This document shows positions 11,447 to 22,456 of a stretch of 64,000 nucleotides of DNA, in pieces. A program made the position numbers and the translations under genes. The first letter of the stretch is position 1. Each line of letters starts with the position of its first letter. This DNA is from Euclidia mi. Taxonomy: Eukaryota > Arthropoda > Insecta > Lepidoptera > Erebidae. The stretch spans positions 65,553,251-65,617,250 of the forward strand of contig OX123188.2 of assembly GCA_944739405.2 (NCBI GenBank), read 5' to 3'. The notes beneath the pieces were generated by a model. It was not told the DNA's origin. It saw nothing but the letters and a program-made list of their open reading frames with translations, and made no database searches.

Positions 11447-12474
11447 TTAAATGTCAAACATATCTAAAAGGTTTACAACTGGTTTTCGTTTTTTAATAAT
11501 TTTTCGTACTACTTCTTTCGGTCCAGTGTCTTGGACGGAACTGTGATACCTATCGTCTTGAGGTCCGTCGTCATAACCATTCGGGTAGTGAGGGTGATCA
11601 TATTCATCATCAGGAATTCTGTAGTCATAACTTTCTACAACTGGTTTTTTTAGTTTCTTCTTTGGTACCAAAACGTATTCACTTAGATTTTCGGCAATAG
11701 TTGGATAACGATGTTCGGTGTCACGATGTTTATAAGGCCTCTTCTTTTTAGGTCTTGGAGGAAAATCATCTGGGTAATATTTCTCAGGTCTGTCAGGGCT
11801 GTCAGGTATTGCAGGGAAAGTGTACTTAACAGGCCCTGACGGTTTAGCATTATAATCATCGCTATATTTAGGTCCTTTGTAACGTCCACTGTCGTAATGT
11901 TTAACATATCTATCGTAATCGTATGTCGGCTCTGCATATTTGTCGTACGCGTCTTTATAGGAATCTACTGTCAGTGACGGATATTTCTTATTCAGTTCTA
12001 TATCCACGATGTTTGAATACGAATGGTCTCTATTGCCGTAACTTTCTTTTTTCTTTTTGGTTTTACAATTCGGATCAAAAGTGTAACCTACGTGACTTAG
12101 TGGTTCGATGTCCGTGGAATCATCGTCTGGGTGTTTAATTGTAATACTATGTGAGTAATCGCTTGCTTCCGAATCTAATGGAACATCTGAATATGACGGA
12201 TACTTTGAACGTTTTTTATGCCCGTTATATGTTGGTTCGTAGGGCCGTTTAGGTCTTTTTCTTTCTTTTTCATAGTACTCGTCATCTGAATCTTCAGAAA
12301 AATCGTAATACCTATCGTAGTCTCGCATAGCCTTTTCCATAGAACTTCGATCTGTATCACCAGAATCGAAGTCTTCTTTTTCGGTGTTGACGACAGCTTG
12401 GAATCCTGTATTAGGTCCTGCTGAATACTCTACTGTCCTAGTGGAGCCATCCGGTTCAACTACACTATAGTGAC
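11447..12474 (-). CDS. Gene 1 exon 4
   Basis: 1028 nt encoding the second half of the RR domain and the whole low-complexity tail, ending in TAA. Acceptor ATCTGTTGCAG. The internal ATG at 12340 lies downstream of the RR domain and is not the real start. Confidence 0.93.
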
Positions 12475-15400
12475 CTGCAACAGATAGAAATATAGCTAAA
12501 TGTTATTGCTCAATACGTTTCTTAATCTGACTGTCATTTATTTAAAACTAGCTTTTGCCCGCGCGCGCGTTAAATACGGGGTAACACAAATCTACTTTCA
12601 GTCTCAAAATTGTGAAGACACTCCTGATTATTCTAAAGACTTTAAAAGCTATATGGTACAAAATAGCTCGGTCAGTATTCATGACACATCGCCTTGCATA
12701 CAGTCAAATGTCAAAGCCATGTTCCAATACATGTCCAATATATACCTATAAACACTTTCGCATTTATAATATAAGTACAGAAAATCGTTTCAGCCGTTTA
12801 AGTGTAGTAAGTATATAATGATTAGTTTATACATATATGTGAACAATGTAATCACCGTGCACAATATGACATTATGTATGATGTGACGGTACTGACAGAT
12901 ATACGATAGCACATGCGCACTCAATTATTACAGCGCATGCGTTCTTACTTCCAAGAGGTGAATTTGTGCCGAACAAACTTCTAGCCTCCCTACAATCCCT
13001 CCCAGATTAATTTTTGCATCTTATGGTAGCCTATGTCCGTCTCCATGGTCCAGTATATCTCTATATCAAATTTCAATAAAATCGGTTCAGCCGTTTTAGC
13101 GTGAAAAAGGAACATACATACATACATACCTACACACTTTCGAATTTATAATACTAAGTAGGGATGTATCTGCCATTATTTCTGATTATAGTGCATTAGT
13201 ATGCTTATAAGATAAATTGAATTTTAGAAACATAATTTTAATTCACCATTATTGGAGTATGCAGAGAAAATTTATAAAATTATTTCTAATTTTAATTACC
13301 TATCATAATAACGCCAAGCAATTAATGATATATATATATTTCATCTTTATCCAGTAACTAATATTAGAAATAGTTAAAATAACATTTGATACCTTTAACA
13401 GTGTCACCATCTCTGGATTCCCAAACGGATTTGACGTCTCCAGTCCGCCCATCGGCAACTCCATAGCTGAACGAATAGGTTGATTTTCCCTGGCAAAAAA
13501 AGCAAAAGCAACAGCTGTTTAATGCAACGATCAAGTTTTTGCTCGCTACACAATTACATTGTGATGTCAATAAATAAAAACACTCGGGGAATGTGTGAAG
13601 TGATAGCTTGCGTGTATTAATTCGGTATTTTACTCATTATGACAATTGCTTGCATGTCTTGCGAATTAGTTTAATATTCTGAATAAGTAATGAGGGCTTT
13701 AATAGTTTCCATAACGTAGGCACGCGGGTAATTACAATCTATTGAGTGAGTGTATTAATGTCAGTCCGTCCGTCAAATCACTCGGCGTAACGCGTGCTGC
13801 ATTTATCACTCTCGATCACGACTAGGTAGAGTGCTATAATTTAGAGCAGCTTTCAGCTATCACGGTTTATGAGATACATCCTGGTGACAGACAGACAGAC
13901 AGCGGAGGCTTAGTAATAGGGTCCCGTTTTTTACCTTTTAGGTACGGAACCCTACCGATCTATTAAATTGAAGAATAATTGTTCGTTGCAATGAGGTTTT
14001 AAACAAAATCTAATTTTATTTTCTTATAAAACTTAATTTCCTTTTTATATATTTTACCTCAATTTTTAAAAGACTGTCAATCAATTATACGACATCAATA
14101 TCTAATAATTAACGTAACGGCGGTGTTTAAATATCATCACGGTCCAAGATTCGCAAAAAAATTTACTAAGACTAAAGTCGTCCAAATTTCTGTGGATGAT
14201 ATCTTTTGAGGTAGTATATCCATTAATATAAAGCAAATTTTTCCGAAATCAACAGCCCGAAAAGACATTAAGAATGTTTGTAAACACAGGTGAGATAAAT
14301 GTCACTTGTTGACGGCCATCTTCTCGTCAAGTTCAAGACGAGACACGTGCGCGCGCATCGCACACCGTTACTCAATGTCAATGACGGCTCGTTCACTTTC
14401 GTCGCTTGCCGCTCCGATTCGCCCATTAAATTTCGCTTTTTATTCTTATTCGTCATTCATTACAAAATTATGTACGAACGCGGAACACGTAATGGTAATT
14501 AATGTTATTGATGCGTCAGTAATTCCCAGCCAATGTTTTCATTTGAAACTGCCATTTTACAAACTGTCACCGATATCCGCTATTACAGAGCTATCTGAAG
14601 CAAATAATTAAATTGCAATCGAAAGCAATGAAAGTTTTACTTCGTAAAAAACCCGGTGACAACGTACTAATTACCCGGCATTCGTGTTCCTCAATCTTGC
14701 AATTATTATTTGCATAATATTGTTGTAAAATAAATGGTATCAAGTGGAGCAGTATTACAGCTTGACTAGTTGTATTGCTGTGAGAAAAGTGGGTGAACAA
14801 GACAACGTTGGCCGCATTGGTTTCAACATTCGGTCACTACTTTCGATAGGTATTTGTATGTATTGACATGTTGCAAGCCCTCTCAGTGATAAGCGTGTTT
14901 GGCGAGTGAGTCGTTTTGTACAACAAAAAAACGTTTGAGATCAAGAATTAGCATTTCATTGATACAGATCGGCTCCAATTAGCACAGGTGCAGCGATTGA
15001 ATTCACACATTAAATGCCTTTTGCATAAACAGTAGCCTATAAGGCATCGAGAATCACTTCTAAGTATAAAACAAAGTCTGTCTTCTGTCTGTCTGTCCCT
15101 ATGTATGCTTAAATCTTAAAATCTACGCAACGGATTTTAAGGCGGTTTTTTTGAATAGAAAGAATGATTCAAGAGACAGGTTTATATGTATAATTGACGC
15201 GGGCAAAGCCGCTGGCGACGTCTAGTATAATATTAAAACGATTCAGTTGTGGTCAATATAATGTAAAAATAGGCCATTTTAAAATGAGAATGAATAGGAA
15301 GTGCTGCTAGTAATAATAACTTATTGATTTTTTATACAGATCAACTGAAATAAAGTGCCATAACAATGGTTTATTATAAAATTCTGTGTACGAATGTCGT

Positions 15401-17009
15401 ATTGGACCATATCCTAAAAAATATAATATGAACTAAATTGAATGCTATAGGGACGTAGGTACTATATAGGGATTTTTATCATCCTCCTAGCGTTATCTCA
15501 GTTAGAACCCGGGGTCCGCTTTCTAGTCTAACCAGATTTTACTGAATATTACCTTTTCTACAGAGCGACTGCCTGTATAACCTCCGCAAACCAAAGTGAT
15601 AGCTATATTCCGTGGTTTAGACTAGCGTCAGTTTTATTCAAGGTACTGACTCCTGTAATGACCGTCAAAGATCTTCATGACAGCCGAGACCGACGGCTTA
15701 ACGTACTCTCCGAGGCACGGGGCAAGTGATAATTCACAATACAATACACACATAACTTCGAAAAGTCATTGGTGTGCGCCGTGGATTCGAACCCGATACC
15801 GTCTGCATGGCAGTCTGTTGGTATATCCACTAGGCTATCACTGCCTCTATACTCTATAAGTATTTGATTCTGATTTAATCTTAATATATAAAATCCTTGC
15901 GTTACTGACTGACTGACAGACACGCTACAGCCGAAACTATTGGGCGCAGGCAGCTGAAATTTGGCATGTATGTTCCTTGGGGACCGTAGGGGTGCACTAA
16001 GAAGGGATTTCCCGAAATTCTCACGGGATCGGCCAAAACGGGTAAATTAAAAAAAATTGCAGGCGTAGCTGCTGGCGTCGTCTAGTAATCAATATTTATT
16101 TACATTCCACAATGTTGGTAAAGGTGCTGCATCGTGAAACCCGTCAGGCTTAGCAAACTAAGCAGAGAGGTAGGAAGCTTTGCTTCGTAGCAATCACTTA
16201 TAAATCCCTTAATAACAGTTTATTTCAATATTAAAAATTCGCGTGAACGTATGATATTTTGCAACCTGTCATCAAGCTATATTACACAACTAGACATTTT
16301 CATTTACTTTTCTAAAACGTTATACTTAAAACGAAATTTGTTTGTATTTGACAAAAAAAACAATAAGTTTACCTCCGATACTAGTATAACGTTCCTTTTA
16401 GAAGTAACACTCGATTGACAAATTAAAATGAGACACGCAGCGCCATCTAGCGACTTTTGAATTTGTATCCAAGTAGTGTTTTGCTATTCAACAGAGGGTT
16501 ACACCAGCTACTTTTATTTCTACCAAAAAGATACGGTCAAATTTAAGTAGGTATTACACGTGATGTAAAATATTTTTGATGTTAAAATTCGTAAGTAGCT
16601 AAGATACTAATTCTCGACATCATCTGCAGGTCATTAGATTTCTAGTTCAATTCATATCTACAGTCTTAAATTTGACCGTAACTTTATACTATTAAGTTGT
16701 AAATTAATATTTTAATTCTAAATTAACTACTCACTTTATCCGTCGTTTCTTCTATTTTGTCTTCAACATATTCCCCTTCTTGACAATTGGTGGCTAACAA
16801 ATTTGCCAAGAGGATCTAGAAAGTTAAATTAAGATTTAGTATTTGAACACAATATTTTTATTAAAATAGAAATTCATTTTTCTATCGAATAAATTTATAG
16901 TATTACAACTATAGTGTTATATTAAGTCACTAGAGATATATTTTACTTTAGGTATTTAAATTCTATTTCAATCACGTGAACATACCAATATCACAAGCGC
17001 TTTATCCAT
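11447..17009 (-). CDS. RR-2 cuticular protein with long charged tail (gene 1), 4 exons
   Basis: A chitin-binding structural protein of the CPR family, expected to be secreted into cuticle. Exons 16986-17009, 16735-16815, 13393-13489 and 11447-12474 join to 409 codons. All introns are GT/AG with phases 0, 0, 1. Residues 1 to about 19 are a signal peptide (MDKALVILILLANLLATNC). Residues about 40-97 form the extended Rebers-Riddiford domain: YSFSYGVAD, TGDVKSVWESRDGD, YSVVEPDGSTR, VEYSAG and GFQAVV follow the RR-2 pattern. The remaining ~310 residues are polar and low-complexity, rich in Asp, Tyr, Lys and Pro, with basic clusters such as KKKRPYKHRD and a C-terminus near RKIIKKRKPVV. The usual tryptic-length CPR is 100-250 residues, so the tail is long. 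The function of the tail is unknown; cross-linking through Tyr and Lys is a guess. The gene is intact. Confidence 0.93.
12548..13164 (-). mobile_element. HL element inside intron 3 of cuticle gene 1
   Basis: On the minus strand it runs from TCCCTACTTAGTATTATAAA (after a host A) through ACGGCTGAACCGATTTTATT to GGGCAAAAGCTAG (before a host T). These are Helitron-type ends with A/T insertion. It occupies about two thirds of the 918-bp intron, in the same orientation as the gene. The GACGGACAT-like and ATACATACATAC stretches are ordinary parts of this family. Confidence 0.65.
13393..13489 (-). CDS. Gene 1 exon 3
   Basis: 97 nt encoding the first half of the RR domain. Acceptor TTTTTTGCCAG, donor GTATCA, leaving a split Gly codon. 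Length and phases are identical to exon 3 of gene 2. Confidence 0.92.
13740..13960 (+). repeat. Dispersed lepidopteran repeat in intron 2 of gene 1
   Basis: Includes the (GACA)n run at 13886-13905, then GCGGAGGCTTAGTAATAGGG, TCCCGTTTTTTACC and TAGGTACGGAACCCTA, a string found very widely in moth and butterfly DNA. Ends were not resolved. Confidence 0.55.
14280..14500. other. GC/CpG-rich patch in intron 2 of gene 1
   Basis: This patch, with CACGTGCGCGCGCATCGCAC near 14345, stands out from the AT-rich intron. It shows open frames of 67 and 101 codons on the plus strand, but these overlap and look accidental. It might be an enhancer, an alternative promoter, or an unrecognised repeat. Confidence 0.35.
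15059..15225 (+). mobile_element. Short HL element
   Basis: Starts TCTAAGTATAAAACAAAG, has CTGTCTGTCTGTCC and an ACGCAACGGATTTTAA phrase, and ends GCGGGCAAAGCCGC...CGTCTAG before T. It is about 167 bp and lies in intron 2 of gene 1. Confidence 0.6.
15480..15846 (-). mobile_element. S3 SINE-like repeat
   Basis: On the minus strand it begins AGGCAGTGATAGCCTAGTGG and has a B-box-like GGGTTCGAATCCACGG, then AACTTCGAAAAG-type and GTGAATTATCACTTGCCCCG phrases, followed by TGTCATGAAGATCTTTGACG. The order matches the copy at 52590-52990. It is tRNA-derived in appearance. Confidence 0.72.
15879..16085 (+). mobile_element. Short HL element
   Basis: Runs from TCTTAATATATAAAATCC (after A) to GCTGCTGGCGTCGTCTAG (before T), 207 bp. 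It shares CTGACTGACTGACAGACA and CAGCTGAAATTTGGCATG with the copies at 1271-1872 and 39156-39291. Confidence 0.68.
16438..16449. promoter_or_regulatory. CTCF-like 12-mer, copy 1
   Basis: CAGCGCCATCTA (reverse TAGATGGCGCTG) lies in intron 2 of cuticle gene 1. The core AGATGGCGC resembles the published insect CTCF consensus. Binding is not shown by sequence alone. Confidence 0.4.
16735..16815 (-). CDS. Gene 1 exon 2
   Basis: 27 codons: the rest of the signal peptide, the cleavage region near ATNC/Q, and an acidic spacer (EGEYVEDKIEE). Acceptor TTTCTAG, donor GTGAGT. Confidence 0.9.
16986..17009 (-). CDS. Gene 1 exon 1
   Basis: Eight codons from the ATG, encoding the start of the signal peptide. 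The donor is GTATG and the intron is in phase 0. The next exon continues the hydrophobic stretch without a break. Confidence 0.88.
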
Positions 17010-17050
17010 GTTTGCAGTTCTACCACCACATATAACATATAAGTCACCTC

Positions 17051-17085
17051 ACTGAATCAGGACCGACACAGAAAAAAGTTTAAAA
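17051..17085 (-). promoter_or_regulatory. Likely core promoter of cuticle gene 1
   Basis: An arthropod initiator TCAGT (minus strand, 17055-17051) lies 44 nt upstream of the ATG. A weak TATA-like TTTTAAAC (17085-17078) starts 32 bases upstream of the presumed +1. The spacing is right but the TATA match is poor. Confidence 0.45.
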
Positions 17086-17601
17086 CATAAAAACTACGAG
17101 CCTCTCCATTTCAAGGTTGAGGCTGAAAGACGAGTCGCGTTCTGAAACACTTACCTATTTATAAACGCACACAGGAACACCCCCAGTGCGTCGTCGGCGT
17201 ACACGTTCATACACACTTGCACATGCGCATGATACAATTAACAGACTAGGATGCGTTACTGTGTAATTGCAGATCAGCTACCGGTAACGATCTGTTATAT
17301 ATACAATACATTGTGTGTACAAAAGTAAATGTAATCGGAGCTAATATTTTGATATTACCCCTGATTTTATCATTATACATTACTTGGTTTCAAGTATGAA
17401 AACGATAGTTAGTTATTAAATGTCTTGTAAAATATCGCAACTAAAAAGTGACTCTACATAAGAACTTTGATGATTATAACTTGCGGTATAGTAAGCTAAT
17501 TGCGTTTCCTAGTAAGTATACGCTTTCCTGTTTCAGTAGTTAGTGTTTAGTATAAAAACATATTATTGTACATTAATAAAATGACAAGTCATTAGATATG
17601 T

Positions 17602-17604
<3 letters not shown>
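17086..17604. other. Upstream region of cuticle gene 1
   Basis: Mostly unique AT-rich DNA that could hold epidermal or ecdysone-response control sites. I did not recognise specific sites. Confidence 0.4.

Positions 17605-17667
<63 letters not shown>
17605..17667. repeat. (TA)n microsatellite
   Basis: About 31 uninterrupted TA units, flanked by GTT on both sides. Likely length-polymorphic. Confidence 0.97.
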
Positions 17668-17670
<3 letters not shown>

Positions 17671-19504
17671 ATGTTATATATACAAAAAGTACACACTATT
17701 CCTTCAAGGGAGATCATGATATTGATGAAAGAGTATAAAAAAGAGCATCTTATTTTCATTTTAACGAAATTTCAACACGTGTCATGTTAAGACCTAATTC
17801 GGGTCGCTGGGCCAGAGAATAAAGTAAATAGCGTGCGTGACAAAGTAGTAAATATCAATCGTATTGCATGTAAAATGCAAGACATATGCAGCAACAAAAC
17901 TCAGCGGCAAGTTCTCATAATAAGTGAACATGCAAATTAAGGAAAGCGCACACTTTCAGATATGATAGCACGCCAGTCAATGTTGTAAACATTCCTTATA
18001 ATTAGCAATGATAATCGTTATGTGCTGACAATAACATTTTGTAACGTAACGGTATTACCATTTTAATTTCCAGGCTTATTGTGAACCTTGACTTCGATTG
18101 GTAGATGAAAGTATATATATTATTTTTCAATATATGTCTCAAGACTTTGTAAGGTAAGCAGAGTAATAAGGGTTTCCAAATAAGTATTAACGATTTCTTT
18201 GAAAACAAACAGATCTTTTAAAATACGATGATTTTTTTTATTGAGAATATTAAAGAAAGAGATGTAGAGCATTTTTTACTTGAAGAGCTCAGAGCAAATA
18301 GATTTTATGAGTAAAATCTGTTATTGTATTCTTGTAATAATGAAGCTGGAGATGGTAAAATGATAGAAGATTAAATTTAAAGTTACGAAATAAAGGTTGG
18401 AAAAGGTTTTAAATGAACCTACTACTCAATCAATATCATTCCCAATAAAACTGAAAATATAGAAAAGGAAAATTTTATATCGTAACATCTATACATATAA
18501 TAAAATGGAAGGAAAGTCAAAACTGTACATTGAATATTTTTTTTAAAAAATACTTGAGGTGTGATCTACAATCGGTACCGAAACCAAAAATATAGTTTTA
18601 AGAATTTTTGTCTGTTTGTCTGTTTGTCTGTCCGGGATAAACTCAAAAAGTACTGCATGGATTTACTTCAAATTTGGCACGAATATTGGTAAAATGTTGG
18701 GTCAACATATAGGTTACATATTATTACGCTATCACCTACGGGGAACGAGCAGTGAACCTTTATTTCTTCAACGCATTCTGTAACAACGTGTAATCTAATG
18801 ACGCATATTTGAATGTTGTTATTATGTTAACCATGCTATAAACTAGCTTCACACTATAAAAATAACGCAATATTTGTAACTTAGGCTGATAAACATAATT
18901 CAATGAATATAAGTAGTATCAAGACAATTTTAAAGCGGCGTCATCTATGAGAGTTCAAAAATATCAAGTTGAATTAAATGTGTAAGCCCTTTCTGGATAT
19001 AAATAATTTAAATTTGATCATGTTGGCGAAGTTAATAGTTGTTTTCAAAAGTCATAGATGGAGTTGTGCATTATCTTCTTAAAAATTGTATCGTTAATTC
19101 GTTTCAGAGATGAGCAACAATTAAAAAAAAATGTGTTTATGTAAATTTTAAGATGTTTCATCTATGTCTTATAAAATTCATCGAGTTTGTCTGTATGTTA
19201 ATACAAACAGAACTCAAAAAGAACTACAAAGATTTATAACAAAAGTTAAACTCGAAAACGGTAAGCTATTGCTGTAAGCAATTTGAGCTAAATAACGAAG
19301 TAAGAGGAAAATTGTTATTTAAAGATAAGAGATGCTTATTTTTTACGGTACAAAATAAATAGTAATAGATTAAGTACAAAATAAACATTTTGGCCACATT
19401 GGTGTAATTATTGCTTCTTAATGAATATATATTCATGATGCATATAATCTTTAGTGAGATATAGAACTAGCTAGACTTTTTTTGATATATTTTGATCCCG
19501 ACAG

Positions 19505-21420
19505 CGTTGCTGAGTGCTTGAAAAATTCGCGCCAAACAACTCTCTTGGCATTTTTCAGGCTCTGTGAAGTCGACCAGTTTGGGAGGTCCCTTACGTATGA
19601 CGAGATGCCTTCATATTATACGTACGACAGGCTTTTGCCTGTCGTACGTATAATATGAAGGCATCTTTTGGGTATATTTAATCGACGTCGACGATGAGGT
19701 GCTGTGGAAGGTTTTCCGGGAAGTTTCAAGGACGCCACATTTTGTAGAGGTCATACCGTACACACGAATAATGGCGAATGCTATTTTCGCCTTTCTGAGG
19801 ACATTTGATGGCGTGGAGTATCCCACTTACCGCACAGCTTGCGTAGTACGTCACTTTCTCGACGGTGACCAAAACTGGGATGACACCCTCGTGGAGGCGA
19901 GCGTCAATGACTGGGCGGCTGGGACCCGCATGCGGCATCTGTTTAACGTCATCTTGGTGTTTTGTAGAGTCGCGAATACTGTAGTTTTGTGGGAAAAGTA
20001 TCGCCATCATCTGTCTGAAGATTTTCTTCGAGCTTTGAGGCGTGCTACTGGAGACAAAGCGGAGTAACTGATGAAGGCATGCTGAACACCTGTCTCAGTT
20101 CACTTCAAGACATGGTCATTTCTATCAGCGGCAATCCACTGGTCGAATATGGGTTACCAGCTTCCCAATCATCACCGCATCAAGACCGTGGCAATTGGGA
20201 GTATAACGCTGAGACAATTTACGATCCGGGTTAAATGACCACCACACGAAATTTATGACACCGTCTTTTAAAGCGTTGGGCAAAGCCAAGGTAAAATGTT
20301 TTTCTTGGATGCTCCTGGTGGACCAGGAAAAACATTTGTTACCACTGGCATACTTGCAATGGTCAAGAAGGAAGGCAAAATTGCCTTTGCCGTAGCGTTG
20401 TTGGGAATCGCTGCCACACTGCTTCCGGGTGGCAAGACAGCATACATGCTATGTTTAAAATTCCCAACGATTTCGAGAGAGCCGAAACGTCCTTTTGTGG
20501 TGTGTCACGTAACAGTGATAAGGGACACGTACTCAAGGATTGCTCTCTGATCGTATGGGATGAGCAGTTGAGGCTGTGGACAGAACTCTGCAGGACATCC
20601 GCGACGAGCATTTGATGGGTGGTCACAGTTCTGTTCAGTGGCGATTTCCGACAAACGCTTCCCGTGGTGACGCGGGGACCGAGGCCTGACAAGGTGAGTG
20701 CTTCGTTGAAATGATCTTCGTTGTGGTCACGAGTTCGTACGCTGCTCTTGATCATTAATTTGAGAAGTCGGCTCGGCGTCCATGCACGTGCTCAACAATT
20801 CTCCGATGTCCTTCTAAGTCTTCCAGAGGAGAGAGGTGGTGCTTCTAGAGTCTCTCAGTAGAGTTGTATCCAGCTTAGAAGAACTCATTCGCTGTGTGTA
20901 CGGGGACATAAGTTGAATACCGTAATAGCAGAATTCTTGGGTGTGTGAGCGGGCTATTTTGAGGTCCAAAAATGATCAGGCTGTAGCAATTAATGAATGC
21001 ATTGTCTCGGATATAGAGGGAAATGAAGTGATCTACACCTTTGTAAATACTTTCGTCCAGCAAGATGATGCCACACATTATCCCGTGGAATTTCTGAACT
21101 CCCTGTCAGCAAGTGAACTTCCTGACTGAACTTCTGCCTTAAAGTCATGGCGCTCCACAGACACACCATTGAGGCGGAAATTCTTACGGGTTGTGGCGTC
21201 GGCGAGGCAGTATTTATACCACGCATTCCCTTCATACCTCATAACTTCCCGTTCCCGTTCAAATACGTACAGTTCCCCGTGAGTGTTTGCTTTGCGATGA
21301 CCATCAATAAGTCGCAGGGGCAGACACTGAGGGCAGCGGGTGTCGACCCTAGGACGAGCTGCTTCATTTTGGCTGCGGAGAGCCAAACCACTAATATTGT
21401 TTATCGAGAAGTCCCATAAG
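19505..21420 (+). pseudogene. Helitron RepHel helicase remnants
   Basis: This gene would unwind DNA during rolling-circle transposition. Fragments follow collinearly in shifting frames: TTLLAFFRLCEVDQFGR and MPSYYTYDR (19530-19630); then YRTACVVRHFLDGDQNWDD and HLFNVILVFCRVAN within the open frame 19699-20067; then a Walker A loop APGGPGKTF at about 20308-20336; and motif VI FAMTINKSQGQTL near 21290-21330. Frameshifts, stops and the hairpin at 19603-19666 separate them, and the Walker B region is hard to follow. It cannot make a functional protein. Confidence 0.85.
19603..19666. repeat. 30-bp perfect inverted repeat with TTTT loop
   Basis: Arms 19603-19632 and 19637-19666 are perfect reverse complements. 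The first arm is helicase coding sequence (around SYYTYDR). The second is its reverse copy and breaks the frame, so it is probably a snap-back insertion. A stem this long and perfect with a 4-nt loop is the strongest hairpin in the window. Confidence 0.95.
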
Positions 21421-21721
21421 TATGTATTTTTACCCTATTCAGTATCCCTTATTTTCTCCATCTGCTTCAGTCACAACTTATTACTTAATTCAGCAGAATC
21501 ACCATAAAGTCATTTATTCAAAGCAGGCTGAAAATCAGCACTTTTTGAAGGTCAATTTTACAAAAGAAAGTCTCCCTCTATTATTGCACTTTCTGCAGAT
21601 ATGAAATATAAAGAAGAAACGGGTAAATGAATGTTATTTTAAAAGGTATAATCGTAGGTATTTGTTTAATAATTTGGTGCTGTATAGCGTTCACGCAGAC
21701 GACGTCGCGGGTAGCAGCTAG

Positions 21722-22376
21722 TAATAAAATAATATTAAACTTCTTACAGTCTTTTGCAGCCTACATATAGGCTGCTCCTAATTTGACATAATTTTATAGA
21801 GATACATGTAGTGGTCAATTACTCTGAGTATTGTGAGTCATGGGAGAATTCGGCCCACTGTAAACCTCGCTGTCCAGACGGATAAGCTTAGGGTTCTATG
21901 CCACATTTTGCATGTTTTCACAAAGATATTATTTGCTTCATGTATTTTCTTTACTCGCTAGTCCTAGGACACCCACGCAATGAAATGGGTAGTGACATCC
22001 TTTATTCTTAATCCGTCACTATATGGACATTTGTTGCATATAACTCAAGTTGAAATGTTGTTAGTGGTGCCATCTATTACTGAAAGATCAGACAGTCAAG
22101 TGAAACCGAAACAGCGTAACATATTTTATAGTTAGAATAATCTATAATGAAGGAAAGCAAAATAGTGTTGTCCAACTTTGTAAGTTAAATAATATGACTG
22201 TCGTTATAAATTAGATGCTTATCAATTTGAAGAATTGAAAATTTATGACAAATTTTCTAATGTTATAAGCGTGAATAACAGATTGTTTCTTGCACATTTC
22301 TGTGAAGTTTTGCATTCAATAACGATGGATCTGAAAATGCACATGGTTGTATTACTTTTTATTTCCTAACTAAATA
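21722..22376. other. AT-rich spacer, nothing recognised
   Basis: No supported gene or repeat end. A phrase GGTGCCATCTATTACTG near 22067 is related to the CTCF-like 12-mer but not identical. Confidence 0.45.
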
Positions 22377-22380
22377 TATA

Positions 22381-22456
22381 CATACATAGACTCACGCCTG
22401 TTTCCCGGAGGGGTAGGCAGAGACAACGGAACGCCATTTGCAACGATCCTGACATA
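22381..22456 (-). mobile_element. S4 repeat, part 1 (split by mariner)
   Basis: ATACATAGACTCACGCCTG, GGAGGGGTAGGCAGAGAC and GCAACGATCCTGACATA, ending exactly at the TA target of the mariner. The rest continues at 23751 with TCTCTCTTGCTTCATTCACTC. Confidence 0.85.

Larger units (their letters stand above)
18488..21721 (+). mobile_element. Decayed autonomous-type Helitron
   Basis: A 3.2 kb block that starts TCTATACATATAATAAAATG after a host A and ends GCGGGTAGCAGCTAG before a host T, as Helitrons do. The interior carries fragments of a plus-strand PIF1-like helicase gene (19505-21420). The replication-initiator (Rep) domain upstream was not found, so either it is deleted or the left end belongs to a separate short HL element. 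A 30-bp hairpin interrupts the helicase near 19630. Confidence 0.7.

Noticed and set aside
12175..12360. Alternative minus and plus ORFs across cuticle gene 1 exon 4
   Set aside because: Frame shadows of the biased tail sequence.
17605..17667. TA run as a possible functional origin or promoter
   Set aside because: A simple microsatellite; nothing else points to function.
20363..20755. 130-codon minus ORF
   Set aside because: Antisense shadow of the plus-strand Helitron helicase remnants.
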